DNA of 64,000 bases from contig NZ_NHSH01000042.1 of assembly GCF_016653315.1 (NCBI RefSeq), positions 62,001-126,000 of the forward strand, written 5' to 3'. Positions 39,343 to 46,786 of this stretch are shown in pieces; within the stretch, counting starts at the first letter, position 1; each line of letters begins with the position of its first letter. Below the pieces are notes generated by a model. The model did no database searches and was not told the origin of the DNA. It was given only the letters and a program-made list of their open reading frames with translations. The stretch is from Halochromatium roseum (lineage in GTDB: Bacteria; Pseudomonadota; Gammaproteobacteria; Chromatiales; Chromatiaceae). The position numbers and the translations under genes are program-made.

Positions 39343-40071
39343 TGCGCGAAAATCTCCCCAGAGGGTCTGAATGGCGGCAATGGCGGCGAGTGGGGCGGTC
39401 TCGGTGCGCAACACTCGGGGGCCGAGCCGCACGGGCGTGAAGCCCTGTGCCTGTGCAAGGTCGCGCTCTTTCTGTGCGAGTCCGCCTTCCGGGCCGATCA
39501 GCAAGCTGAGGCGTTCAACTGGCGCCGGCAGCTCGGTGATCGCTCTCGCAGCTTCGTGATGCAGGAGAATGCCACCAGGCTGCTGCTGTTGGAGCCAGTC
39601 GGGCAGGTCTGCGACGGGCGCCAGGGTTGGCAGCCGCCGCCGGCCGCTTTGCTCGCAGGCGGCGATGACCACGCCTTGCCAATGCTGCGCGCGCTTGGCG
39701 AGGCGCTCGCCGCTCAGGCGCACGAGGGTGCGGTTCGTGAACAGGGGTTGGATCGCACTGACGCCAAGCTCGACGGCCTTCTGCAGGGCCAGATCCATGC
39801 GCTCACCACGGGAGACGCCGAGTGCGAGGCTGATCGCCAAGGACGGCGCTGGTTCGGGCGCGCCGACGCTGAGGACCTGAACGCTGACCTGATGACGCGC
39901 GTTGGACAGGATCTCGGCGCGATAGTCATGGCCATCGCCATTGAACAGCGTCAGTGGGTCGCCAGCACCAAGCCGCAGGACTTGAGCGGCATGCTTGGCC
40001 GGCCGCGGTTCGAGTTCGATCTGCCCGCCGACGCTGAGCGGTTGGTCGGTGTAAAGGCGATTCTCACGCAT
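39337..40071 (-). CDS. rsmE: 16S rRNA m3U1498 methyltransferase
   Basis: A 244-residue SPOUT-class enzyme methylating U1498 of 16S rRNA. The N-terminal PUA-like part has HAAQVLRLGAGDPLTLFNGDG; the SPOUT part has LGVSRGERMDLALQKAVELGV, RWQGV-like QHWQGVVIAACEQSGRR, LSLLIGPEGGLAQKERDLA and the knot end LGPRVLRTETAPLAAIAAIQ. It stands between polA and the DUF423 gene on the same strand. Its stop codon lies inside a repeat element. Confidence 0.95.
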   Translation of the reverse strand: MRENRLYTDQPLSVGGQIELEPRPAKHAAQVLRLGAGDPLTLFNGDGHDYRAEILSNARHQVSVQVLSVGAPEPAPSLAISLALGVSRGERMDLALQKAVELGVSAIQPLFTNRTLVRLSGERLAKRAQHWQGVVIAACEQSGRRRLPTLAPVADLPDWLQQQQPGGILLHHEAARAITELPAPVERLSLLIGPEGGLAQKERDLAQAQGFTPVRLGPRVLRTETAPLAAIAAIQTLWGDFRAT

Positions 40072-40122
40072 GCCCGGGCGAACTCGGGTTGGCGATATCC
40101 GACAGCATCGGCTGGATCGTCT

Positions 40123-40518
40123 TCAGTTGCTCGGTTTGAGCTGTAAGGCCGCGGCGACGACGACGCCCCAGCCGGCGACCAAGAGAAGCCCCCCGATCGG
40201 GGTGATCGCCCCGAAGACGCCGATCCCGGAGAGCACGAGCAGGAACAGGCTACCGCTGAAGATCAAGGTACCGATTGCCAGTAGCCAGCCGGCGATGCCG
40301 AGCAAGCGCAGCGCAGCGGCGGGCGTGTTTGTTGACCAGGTCAGCGCGGCAAGCGCGAGCAGCACAGTGCCCTGCCAGCCGAGGTAGTACGCCGCAGTTG
40401 TCCAGACCTCGGCCCGTTCTGGGGTAACGCGGCCTTCTAGCGCATGAGCGCCAAAGGCACCCAGGATGACGGCACCGAGTCCGAACAAGGCGCCGATCGT
40501 AGCAAGCAGGCGAGTCAT
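40123..40518 (-). CDS. DUF423 membrane protein (YgdD-like)
   Basis: A 131-residue inner-membrane protein with four predicted helices: the N-terminal LLATIGALFGLGAVILGAFGAHAL, then VLLALAALTWS, LLGIAGWLLAIGTLIFSGSLFLLVLSG and GGLLLVAGWGVVVAAALQL. The GAFGAHAL motif near the N-terminus is the mark of DUF423. Function unknown. It is followed by rsmE after 51 bases and preceded by two repeat elements. Confidence 0.9.
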   Translation of the reverse strand: MTRLLATIGALFGLGAVILGAFGAHALEGRVTPERAEVWTTAAYYLGWQGTVLLALAALTWSTNTPAAALRLLGIAGWLLAIGTLIFSGSLFLLVLSGIGVFGAITPIGGLLLVAGWGVVVAAALQLKPSN

Positions 40519-40536
40519 TGGGCGTCAAGTGGCCTA

Positions 40537-40584
40537 GGTGACCGTGAAATAGGGTGACCGTGAAACAGGGTGACCGTGAAATGG
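40537..40584. repeat. Three tandem 16-bp repeats
   Basis: GGTGACCGTGAAATAG, GGTGACCGTGAAACAG and GGTGACCGTGAAATGG follow directly on one another upstream of the DUF423 gene. The last unit runs into repeat family 1 copy D, whose usual left part (CGTGAA...) resembles the repeat unit, so the array may have grown from the edge of that element. Confidence 0.85.
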
Positions 40585-40627
40585 GCGCTTCATCGTCTGG
40601 GGTGGCGATGCGCCATGTCCGTTCGTT
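40575..40627 (+). repeat. Interspersed repeat family 1 (REP-like), copy D
   Basis: A diverged copy: CGTGAAATGGGCGCTTCATC, then GGTGGCGATGCGCCATG and TCCGTTCG. The stem TGGCG/CGCCA is kept although the loop bases have changed, which hints at selection for the hairpin. Confidence 0.65.
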
Positions 40628-40755
40628 TGGATCTTCGCCAGGATTGTACGCGGTGATGCCTCGCCAGGCGACCGAGGTGTTGATCTCGGCGCGCCGGCGA
40701 GGCGGTCGGCAGGTGAACAGACCAGCTAGGCGGTATGCGGTTGGGCAGAAACGTC
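40628..40755. other. Spacer after the dsrC-like gene, no gene seen
   Basis: Together with the repeats before it this makes ~240 bases between the DUF423 start and the dsrC-like stop. Apart from the tandem and REP-like repeats I see no gene or terminator here. Confidence 0.4.
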
Positions 40756-41109
40756 TTAGCAGGAATGGCAGTAATGATCAGGCAGGCCGGCGATGCGGCA
40801 AGCCTGTTTGCAGCCGCCATTCGGGAATAGGCCTTCGAGCTTTTTGCGTGTGCAGGGGGTGTGCTCGGAGACCTTCTCGCCGATGGTGCGGATGATCACC
40901 TTCGGCGACGGAGGCATTTCGTGAAAGGCATAGTACTCGCGTAAGAACTCAATCACTGTCCAGTGGCACTCGGTGAGGCTGAGGCCTTCCTGTTGCGCCA
41001 TGGCATAGGCGAGGTCGTTGTCCCAATCTTCGAAGCGGGCGATAAAGCCCTTCTTGTTGAACTGGACCTCGCGCCCGGCGATCTCTCCAACAACATTCAT
41101 CGCAGTCAT
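40756..41109 (-). CDS. DsrC/TusE family sulfur-carrier-like protein with unusual C-terminus
   Basis: A 117-residue DsrC-fold protein. DsrC carries sulfur from reverse sulfite reductase on two Cys of a flexible C-terminal arm; TusE does so in tRNA thiolation. The body matches (FNKKGFIARFEDWDNDLAYAMAQ, LTECHWTVIEFLREYY, PPSPKVI, LFPNGG). In the arm, CKQACRIAGLPDHYCHSC, Cys104 sits at the upper-Cys place. The canonical last Cys would fall 11 residues later, where there is His115; Cys114 and terminal Cys117 flank it, and Cys100 is extra. GGAGGAG fits the ATG at 41109. No dsr genes are nearby, so this is a paralogue, perhaps regulatory or in another sulfur-transfer path. Confidence 0.88.
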   Translation of the reverse strand: MTAMNVVGEIAGREVQFNKKGFIARFEDWDNDLAYAMAQQEGLSLTECHWTVIEFLREYYAFHEMPPSPKVIIRTIGEKVSEHTPCTRKKLEGLFPNGGCKQACRIAGLPDHYCHSC

Positions 41110-41390
41110 TTGGTTTACTCCTCCACCTTAAGATCGGTGGATATCCTGGTTTCTCGGTATGCGCTTGCCGTTGATGACGGCTTCAGTCCTTGGCAGGGTC
41201 TGAAGGCGCCATGGGTATATCGGCTTATCGTTGTATTAGTGGTTCGTGGAACAGCATTCTTTTCGGCTGTCAAGGAAATATAGCCCTATATTCCGATAAC
41301 GAAACCCTGCAAACCAGGATCTGAGTCAATTGACCGTCGGATGCTTGCGCAGTGGCCCTAGATTTGCTGGCGCATCCTGCGCCTGCTGAT
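41110..41390. other. Leader region of the dsrC-like gene with a dyad
   Basis: About 280 bases without a gene. At 41274-41294 GGAAATATAGCCCTATATTCC is an AT-rich near-palindrome with one bulged base, standing out in GC-rich surroundings, 165 bases upstream of the dsrC-like start. TTGACA follows it on the minus strand (41273-41268), with no good -10 at normal distance. It may be a regulator site. Confidence 0.4.
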
Positions 41391-41858
41391 CTACCAGCTC
41401 ACGGCGTCCCCAGCGATCTGTTCGAGCATGGCCGCAACCTCCCGCATGGCCGGACTCTGCTCGGTTTCAGCGGCCGAAATCTTGCGATGCGCGACATAGG
41501 TCGTCTCAGACTCGTCGGGCAGGGTGTAGACAGCGATGATAAAGGGGCAATTCACGATTCGGCGTGGATCTTCGCTGATCATCTTGCGTGATAAGACCGC
41601 ACTGCAGAACTCTACCGAGTCGGCTTGGCCGAATAGGGGGCCGCCGAGGCCGAGGTCGGTGCCAGTGCGCTCGAGCATGTCGTTCATGTGCATCACGTTG
41701 TTGATGAACATGCCGCGTTGCTCGATCGCGAGCTTGAGTCCGTCCATGACGTCGGAAAAGCTGCTGTCACTTTCGTATACGACGTAGTCTTCGGCCGCGG
41801 TTTGCGTGGCTGCGCATAGCAGTAACAGGCTCAATATGAACGCCTGGAACCTCTTCAT
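41391..41858 (-). CDS. DUF302 domain-containing exported protein
   Basis: A 155-residue protein with a signal peptide (FILSLLLLCAATQTAA) and one DUF302 domain: YVVYESDSSFSDVMDGLKLAIEQRGMFINNVMHMNDMLERTG, then FCSAVLSRKMISEDPRRIVNCPFIIAVYT. The family's biochemical role is unknown; members often sit near sulfur or redox genes. The ATG at 41858 begins the signal peptide; the frame upstream overlaps the neighbouring gene and is not used. It is 66 bases downstream of the sulfur-globule-like gene and may be cotranscribed. Confidence 0.88.
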   Translation of the reverse strand: MKRFQAFILSLLLLCAATQTAAEDYVVYESDSSFSDVMDGLKLAIEQRGMFINNVMHMNDMLERTGTDLGLGGPLFGQADSVEFCSAVLSRKMISEDPRRIVNCPFIIAVYTLPDESETTYVAHRKISAAETEQSPAMREVAAMLEQIAGDAVSW

Positions 41859-41923
41859 CTGTGCTGCTCCTCTGTCATCAGCCCGCAGTGGTGAGCAGCC
41901 GCGGGCTGGGTCTCTGGGCTGGT

Positions 41924-42436
41924 TTAGTATTGGTCCATGGGACGGAAGGCCGGCGCTGACGGCCAACCCTCGCCAGAACCCTGACCTTGGGGTGGCTGGG
42001 AGCGGCTTGGTGGCAGGTTACGCGATTCGAGCTGTTCGATGCGTCGTTTCAGAGCCTCGATCTCGCGATCTTTGGCGCTGTTGCTGGTCTCGGGTGTCGA
42101 CTCGCTTGCTTGGGGCAGTGCGGGTGCCGTGTAGGCGGGTGCCCCATAGGCTGGTCCCTGGGTGCCATAGGCCGGAGCGCCGTAAGGAGAGTAGCCGTAC
42201 CCAGGACCTCCATAGGGGACGTAGCCGGGAGCGCCGTAAGGGCCTGGGGCATAGGGTCCCCATGGACCTTCGTCGTAGTAGGAGTCATTACTGTCGCCGC
42301 CAAACCAGCGGCCGGGATTAAACATGTCGCCGAAGCCCACCGCGTGAGCGGCTTGGCTGGACACCGTCAAGAGCGCGGCGAGCGTGATAGCCTTGCGAAC
42401 AGGGTTGACTGCAGTGAACAAATCGAGATCCTCCAT
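41924..42436 (-). CDS. Sulfur-globule-protein-like Gly/Tyr/Pro-rich exported protein
   Basis: A 170-residue exported protein with a signal peptide (about VNPVRKAITLAALLTVSSQAAHA), then FGDMFNPGRWFGGD and a low-complexity region of Gly, Tyr, Pro and Ala (YGAPGYVPYGGPGYGYSPYG). This composition is that of the structural proteins coating sulfur globules in purple sulfur bacteria (SgpA-C). The C-terminal part adds a short coiled coil (KDREIEALKRRIEQLESRN), as described for SgpD-like proteins. The ATG at 42436 gives an acidic lead of six residues; a TTG at 42421, spaced well after GGAGG, would start the signal peptide cleanly. The role is inferred from composition and the sulfur-oxidising context. 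Confidence 0.7.
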   Translation of the reverse strand: MEDLDLFTAVNPVRKAITLAALLTVSSQAAHAVGFGDMFNPGRWFGGDSNDSYYDEGPWGPYAPGPYGAPGYVPYGGPGYGYSPYGAPAYGTQGPAYGAPAYTAPALPQASESTPETSNSAKDREIEALKRRIEQLESRNLPPSRSQPPQGQGSGEGWPSAPAFRPMDQY

Positions 42437-42568
42437 CTGAGTCACAGAGCTGGAATTGTTTTGGTCATGAGGTCTGCTATTGGTCTATGGCAGCTCAGCA
42501 CGGCAACCGATGTCGCGTTGAGCTGAGTGAGATACTAGCGCGATCATCGCGGTCTGTCTGGGTCGCAT

Positions 42569-43441
42569 TCAGCCTCCCGCTTCGACTGTTTCGACTGTGC
42601 TAGTCGAGTACGTGCTCGCATGTTGGTGTGTATGCAGGCGCGCCCCGTCGGGCTGCACACTTGGACGTGCGGTCTTACCAGCAGCGCGACGCCGGCCCTG
42701 GGCGGCCACTTCCGCTCGCAGCCAGTCGAGCCAGGGTGAGAGTGCCTTCTGCTCGCCGCGGATCGCGACCTGCTCGAAGGGAACGCTACTGGCGAGGTGG
42801 CGCAGATAGCGCTCGGCCCGTGCCGGATCGAAGTCGTCGAGCACCGGCAAGAGATCCGCCTTACTGAGCAGCACGAGATCGGCGGCGCGAAACATGACGG
42901 GATACTTGGCCGGTTTGTCGTCGCCTTCTGGAACCGAGAGCAGGGTGACGTTGCGATGCTGGCCGAGGTCGAAGCTGGCGGGGCAGACGAGATTGCCGAC
43001 GTTCTCGATGAAGAGGATGTCGATGTCGGCAAGATCTAACTGGTGCAGCGCATCGTGGACCATGTGTGCGTCCAGGTGGCATGCGCTGCCGGTGGCGATC
43101 TGGATCGCCGGCACGCCTTTGGCGCGAATGCGCTCGGCGTCATTCTCGGTCTCGAGATCGCCTTCGATCACCGCGATACGCAGCTCGCCCTGAAGCGCCT
43201 CGATGGTGGCCTCGAGCAGGCTCGTCTTGCCCGCTCCGGGCGATGACATCAGATTCAGCGCAAGCAGGTTGTGGCGGTCGAAATGTTCGCGATTGTGTAA
43301 GGCTTGGTGGTCGTTCTCGTCGAGCAGGCCGGTCAGCACCTCGACGGCGGCTCGGCCGTCGGTGGTTTTGCTGTGTTTGCCGTCGCCACGGACGAGATGT
43401 TCATTGCCAGGCGTGATGTTGCAGCCACAGGTCTCGCACAT
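42569..43441 (-). CDS. hypB: Hydrogenase nickel-insertion GTPase HypB
   Basis: HypB delivers nickel to [NiFe]-hydrogenase with HypA. The 290-residue protein starts MCETCGC, the high-affinity metal-binding CxxCGC motif, has the P-loop SSPGAGKTSLLE, NLVCPASFDLG, and the G-domain base motif LLSKADLL. A C-terminal tail (HTHQHASTYSTSTVETVEAGG) is extra and low-complexity. The ATG at 43441 is chosen for the CxxCGC start. It is encoded 142 bases after hypA. The hydrogenase genes themselves are not in the window. Confidence 0.96.
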   Translation of the reverse strand: MCETCGCNITPGNEHLVRGDGKHSKTTDGRAAVEVLTGLLDENDHQALHNREHFDRHNLLALNLMSSPGAGKTSLLEATIEALQGELRIAVIEGDLETENDAERIRAKGVPAIQIATGSACHLDAHMVHDALHQLDLADIDILFIENVGNLVCPASFDLGQHRNVTLLSVPEGDDKPAKYPVMFRAADLVLLSKADLLPVLDDFDPARAERYLRHLASSVPFEQVAIRGEQKALSPWLDWLRAEVAAQGRRRAAGKTARPSVQPDGARLHTHQHASTYSTSTVETVEAGG

Positions 43442-43583
43442 GATGGTCTCCAAGCATTGGGTATGGTCGCATTGGGCAAGCCCAACGGTGTAAGCACGAC
43501 TATAGCAGCGCGACCTCAATCTGAACGATGATGGGCTTGTTTCAAGCTAACGCATGACGGCAAGGGCTAAGCCACGCGCTCGG

Positions 43584-43952
43584 TTAGAGGGGTTCGCTCG
43601 CGTCTTCTGGAAGACTCATTTCGAGGCTGGCAAGCAGCATCTCGTCGCCGCTGATGAGCTTGGTGTGATAACTGCTGCAGCTTGCGCAGAGTAGTCGGTT
43701 GGGTGTGGCCGGGCTCTCCGCGCCGCAGTCAACGCAATGGACCCGAACCGAGGCGGGTTCGATGTCCAGTTGCGCGTGCTCGGCGATGGTGCCAGCAGCG
43801 GCGAGCGGATAGGCGTTCATGAGCAACGGCGCCTCGACGCCGGACAGAGGTCCGATGCGAAGTAGGATGCGCTCAACGCGCTCGGCGCGGTGCTCCTTCG
43901 CGATACGCTCGACCTGGTCGAGTAAAGACATGCAGATCGAAAGCTCATGCAT
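43584..43952 (-). CDS. hypA: Hydrogenase nickel-insertion protein HypA
   Basis: A 122-residue nickel chaperone. It starts MHELSICMSLLDQVERIAKEH, where His2 and Glu3 help bind nickel. The structural zinc site is made by HCVDCG and LLCASCSS, two CxxC motifs 22 residues apart. HypA and HypB work together on the hydrogenase large subunit. The order hypA-hypB on the minus strand indicates one unit; the start codon is ATG 43952. Confidence 0.95.
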   Translation of the reverse strand: MHELSICMSLLDQVERIAKEHRAERVERILLRIGPLSGVEAPLLMNAYPLAAAGTIAEHAQLDIEPASVRVHCVDCGAESPATPNRLLCASCSSYHTKLISGDEMLLASLEMSLPEDASEPL

Positions 43953-44220
43953 CGCCTGCCTCCTGGCGTTGGCAGCCTCGACGCGGTGCGCTGGCCTTAG
44001 GGCTGCAACGATGGTGACGCATGGTGTCTTGCTGGTCGGCTGGTGGCGGTGTTCGGTGGCACATCATGCGAATGATTGGTCTGTTAACGATTTTGATCGG
44101 GCGATTTTGGGGTGGACGCCACGGATGACGCTGATTTATCATAAAGGGCTTGGTCGGGAGCAGATCAAGTTAGCCTGCTCTGTCGACACTGACGCTGCAA
44201 AGCGATGTTTACGCTGCAAA

Positions 44221-44296
44221 GGGCCGTTAGCTCAGCTGGTAGAGCAGGGGACTCTTAATCCCTTGGTCGTAGGTTCGAATCCTACACGGCCCACCA
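44221..44296 (+). tRNA. tRNA-Lys (CTT anticodon)
   Basis: The cloverleaf is complete: acceptor arms GGGCCGT and ACGGCCC, D-arm with AGCTCAGCTGGTAGAGC, anticodon loop CTCTTAA with anticodon CTT at 44254-44256, T-arm with GGTTCGAATCC, and an encoded CCA at 44294-44296. It reads AAG codons. The gene lies between hypA and the motB-like gene. Confidence 0.97.
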
Positions 44297-44441
44297 TTTT
44301 CTTCCCTCTTCGCTTGCGGTATCCGGCTGTAAGCACTAATTCTGACGCATACTAACCCCTCAGAACGACAGCTCATAGGCGTGCCCGCAGTGAAGCGTCG
44401 ATGTCTGGATCTTTGATCTGCTTGCAGGGCCGTCTGTTTGT

Positions 44442-45656
44442 ATGGCCGATACGCTGAAACATTCCGACACTCAGACCGAGGTCGAAGACGACATTGTGGA
44501 CGAGTCGGCTCCGAGCACGGCGCCTGCTCCAGCTGAGCCTGAGTCCGCGTCGGAACCTAAGGCAGAAGCGGAGCCTAAGGTAGAGACGCAGCCTGAGTCC
44601 TCGGCAGAACCTGAGCCCTCTGATGCTCCGCCGCCAGTGCATCAAGAACCGATGCCAGGTGGTCCACTGGCCTGGCGCCGCGATGATGGGTTGGCGCTCG
44701 CTCAGGCCGATGCCTACCTCGGCAGCCATTGGGCGGTGCCCTGGTCCGATCTCATGATGGTGATGTTCGTGCTGTTCGCGGTCCTGGTGGCGATTCTGAT
44801 GCGTGAGAATCGCGAGCTGGTCGAAGCTGCTGAGCGGCAACAACCGGTCCCGATATCGGTGCCAACCCCGAGCCCAAAGCCGACCCCCACACGCGTGCCG
44901 AGCTTCGAGCCGCTGATGCGGGTGAATGTCTTTCAGCGCAGCCAAGACGCCGTGCGTGATGCGCGTATCGACAATGTCGAGATCGTGCTCATGAGCGACC
45001 AGTCGGTCAAGGTCAGCGTGCAAGGACCCATGCTCTTTGAACTCGGCGAAGCGACGCTGCGGACCGAGGTGCGGGAGTTTCTCGACCGCTTGGCCCGCGT
45101 CATCGGGCAGACGTCATTCGCAGTGCAGGTCATCGGCCACACCGACGACTATCCAGTCGATACCGAGGTCTTCCCGAGCAATTGGGAGTTGTCCGCGGCG
45201 CGTGCTGCCCGTGTGGCCCGCTATCTCATCGACAGCGCCGGCATCGATCCGCGTCGGTTTACGGTGATGGGGCGTGGCGAATTCGAGCCGGCGGTGGGCA
45301 ACACGAGTGACGCCAACCGTGCCCTCAATCGACGCGTGGAGATTATCATCACCCGCACCGAGATAGAGCCCTTGGAGCCCTCTGGGCCGGCTGATGCGGA
45401 CATGCCGGCTAGCGAGGCTCCGGTGCGGGATCTGATGCTGCCGACCCCGGACCCTGTTAGCGTTGTGACCGGTCCGTTGATGCCGAGCACCGGATCATCG
45501 GACGCTACGGCCTCTGCGATGGAGATCGTTCCCGCAACCTTGCTGAGCGACGATATCCCTCGTGGCGACCTGCCGAACGGCAATCTGCCGGCAGGCGACA
45601 TTCGGAGCGACAGCTTCTCGAACGGCGAAATGCCTAGCACGGAGATGCGGAGATGA
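44442..45656 (+). CDS. MotB/OmpA-family membrane protein
   Basis: A 404-residue protein like the stator subunit MotB. The N-terminal ~65 residues are Glu/Pro/Ala-rich. Next is a single membrane helix (about residues 95-125) with the proton-carrying Asp in VPWSDLMMVMFVLFAVLVAI, a Pro-rich linker, then an OmpA-like peptidoglycan-binding domain (FELGEATLRTEVREFLDRLA, VQVIGHTDDYPV, NWELSAARAARVARYLI, VMGRGEFEP, NRRVEIII). A ~90-residue tail follows. It overlaps the motA-like gene by four bases. Encoding B before A is the reverse of the usual motA-motB order, so this may be a second stator set or another ion-driven machine. Confidence 0.88.
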   Translation: MADTLKHSDTQTEVEDDIVDESAPSTAPAPAEPESASEPKAEAEPKVETQPESSAEPEPSDAPPPVHQEPMPGGPLAWRRDDGLALAQADAYLGSHWAVPWSDLMMVMFVLFAVLVAILMRENRELVEAAERQQPVPISVPTPSPKPTPTRVPSFEPLMRVNVFQRSQDAVRDARIDNVEIVLMSDQSVKVSVQGPMLFELGEATLRTEVREFLDRLARVIGQTSFAVQVIGHTDDYPVDTEVFPSNWELSAARAARVARYLIDSAGIDPRRFTVMGRGEFEPAVGNTSDANRALNRRVEIIITRTEIEPLEPSGPADADMPASEAPVRDLMLPTPDPVSVVTGPLMPSTGSSDATASAMEIVPATLLSDDIPRGDLPNGNLPAGDIRSDSFSNGEMPSTEMRR

Positions 45657-46528
45657 CCCGAGTCAATTACCTGGCCGTTATTCTGTTTGGCGGGATTTTT
45701 GTCGCGAGCTTCATGCTCAGCAGCGACGTCGCTCTCTTTCTCAATCTGGTCGCAATCTCGATCGTCGTCTCTGGCACCCTGGGCGCGACCTTTCTCAGCT
45801 ATCCAGCCAGTGATATCCGTGCGGCCTTCTTTGTCGCGCGCAACAGCTATACGCAACGGCCACCCACGGAGCATGAGATTATCGACTCTCTGCTCGATCT
45901 GGCCGTGCGTTCGCGGCACAGTGGCATCCTGGCGTTGGAAGTCATCGAGGAGCAGACGACGATCAGTTTTTTACGCTCCGCGCTCGGCATGCTGGTCGAT
46001 GGTTACAAGCCTGCTGAGGTTCGTGACATCCTCTCGACGGAGATGCATTATTTCCGCCAGCGTCGTTTTCAGCATGAGAAGCTGTTTCGGCACATGGCCC
46101 GCTTGGCGCCGGCCTTTGGTGTCGCCGGCTCGGTGGTTGGATTGATCGGTATGGTGGCGGGTATTGGCGACCCGGAAGTGATCGTCAGTACGATACCGAT
46201 CGCCTTGACCTCGACCCTTTACGGTATCGTGATCGGCAATTTCCTGCTCACGCCGATCGCCGAGAACATCAGCGCGAAGACCGAGAAGGAATTGATGCTG
46301 CAGACGCTGATCAGCGACGGTGTGATGGCGATCTTGCAGGAGCACAACACCATCAAGCTGGCGAGGAAGCTGGAGTCATTCCTGACACCCGCTGGCCGCA
46401 CCGAGCCCGCGCGTAGCCTGCTGGAGATTCGCGATCGCTACCGCGCGTTACGTGGTCAGCCGACCACCATTGGCGAGTCGAAGCCGCTAGACGATGAATT
46501 GCGGGCGATGGGTGATAGCCGCATCTAG
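45653..46528 (+). CDS. MotA-like proton-channel membrane protein
   Basis: A 291-residue MotA/ExbB-type membrane protein. Two N-terminal helices (YLAVILFGGIFVASFML and NLVAISIVVSGTLGATFL) precede a large cytoplasmic loop and two further helices (LAPAFGVAGSVVGLIGMVAG and ISTIPIALTSTLYGIVIGN-like). The conserved Pro in APAFGVAGSVVGLIGM and the Thr/Ser-rich last helix are those of MotA. Charged cytoplasmic residues that would contact a FliG rotor are present around RDILSTEMHYFRQRR. It is translationally coupled to the motB-like gene. No flagellar genes are in the window. Confidence 0.88.
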   Translation: MTRVNYLAVILFGGIFVASFMLSSDVALFLNLVAISIVVSGTLGATFLSYPASDIRAAFFVARNSYTQRPPTEHEIIDSLLDLAVRSRHSGILALEVIEEQTTISFLRSALGMLVDGYKPAEVRDILSTEMHYFRQRRFQHEKLFRHMARLAPAFGVAGSVVGLIGMVAGIGDPEVIVSTIPIALTSTLYGIVIGNFLLTPIAENISAKTEKELMLQTLISDGVMAILQEHNTIKLARKLESFLTPAGRTEPARSLLEIRDRYRALRGQPTTIGESKPLDDELRAMGDSRI

Positions 46529-46604
46529 CGCCAACCTGACCGCAAGCGCCCTGGATGACGATGACGGCTCTGGGTTGCTGATGCTGATGCGGGTGTCGAA
46601 CAGA

Positions 46605-46679
46605 TGGCGCTCCCTAGGGGATTCGAACCCCTGTTACCGGCGTGAGAGGCCGACGTCCTAACCACTAGACGAAGGGAGC
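46605..46679 (-). tRNA. tRNA-Glu (CTC anticodon)
   Basis: On the minus strand the acceptor GCTCCCT pairs with AGGGAGC, the D-arm reads CGTCTAGTGGTTAGGACG, the anticodon loop CTCTCAC has anticodon CTC, the T-arm is AGGGGTTCGAATCCCC, and CCA is encoded at 46607-46605. It reads GAG. It lies in the gap between the motA-like gene and pcnB, antisense to both. Confidence 0.96.
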
Positions 46680-46786
46680 AGAAGCGCTGTGCAGAATCGC
46701 GTATTATACGCAGGTCGCCGGCGCGCTCAAGTCTCTTTCAGCGTTTTCGGTTCAGTTGTCTCCAAACCTTAGGAAGCCTGGTTCGA

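Noticed and set aside
44442-46528. Zorya-type defence system (ZorA/ZorB)
   Set aside because: The pair resembles MotA/MotB, but no ZorC, ZorD or ZorE gene follows, the MotA-like protein lacks the long ZorA tail, and the order is B-A. A tRNA and pcnB come next.
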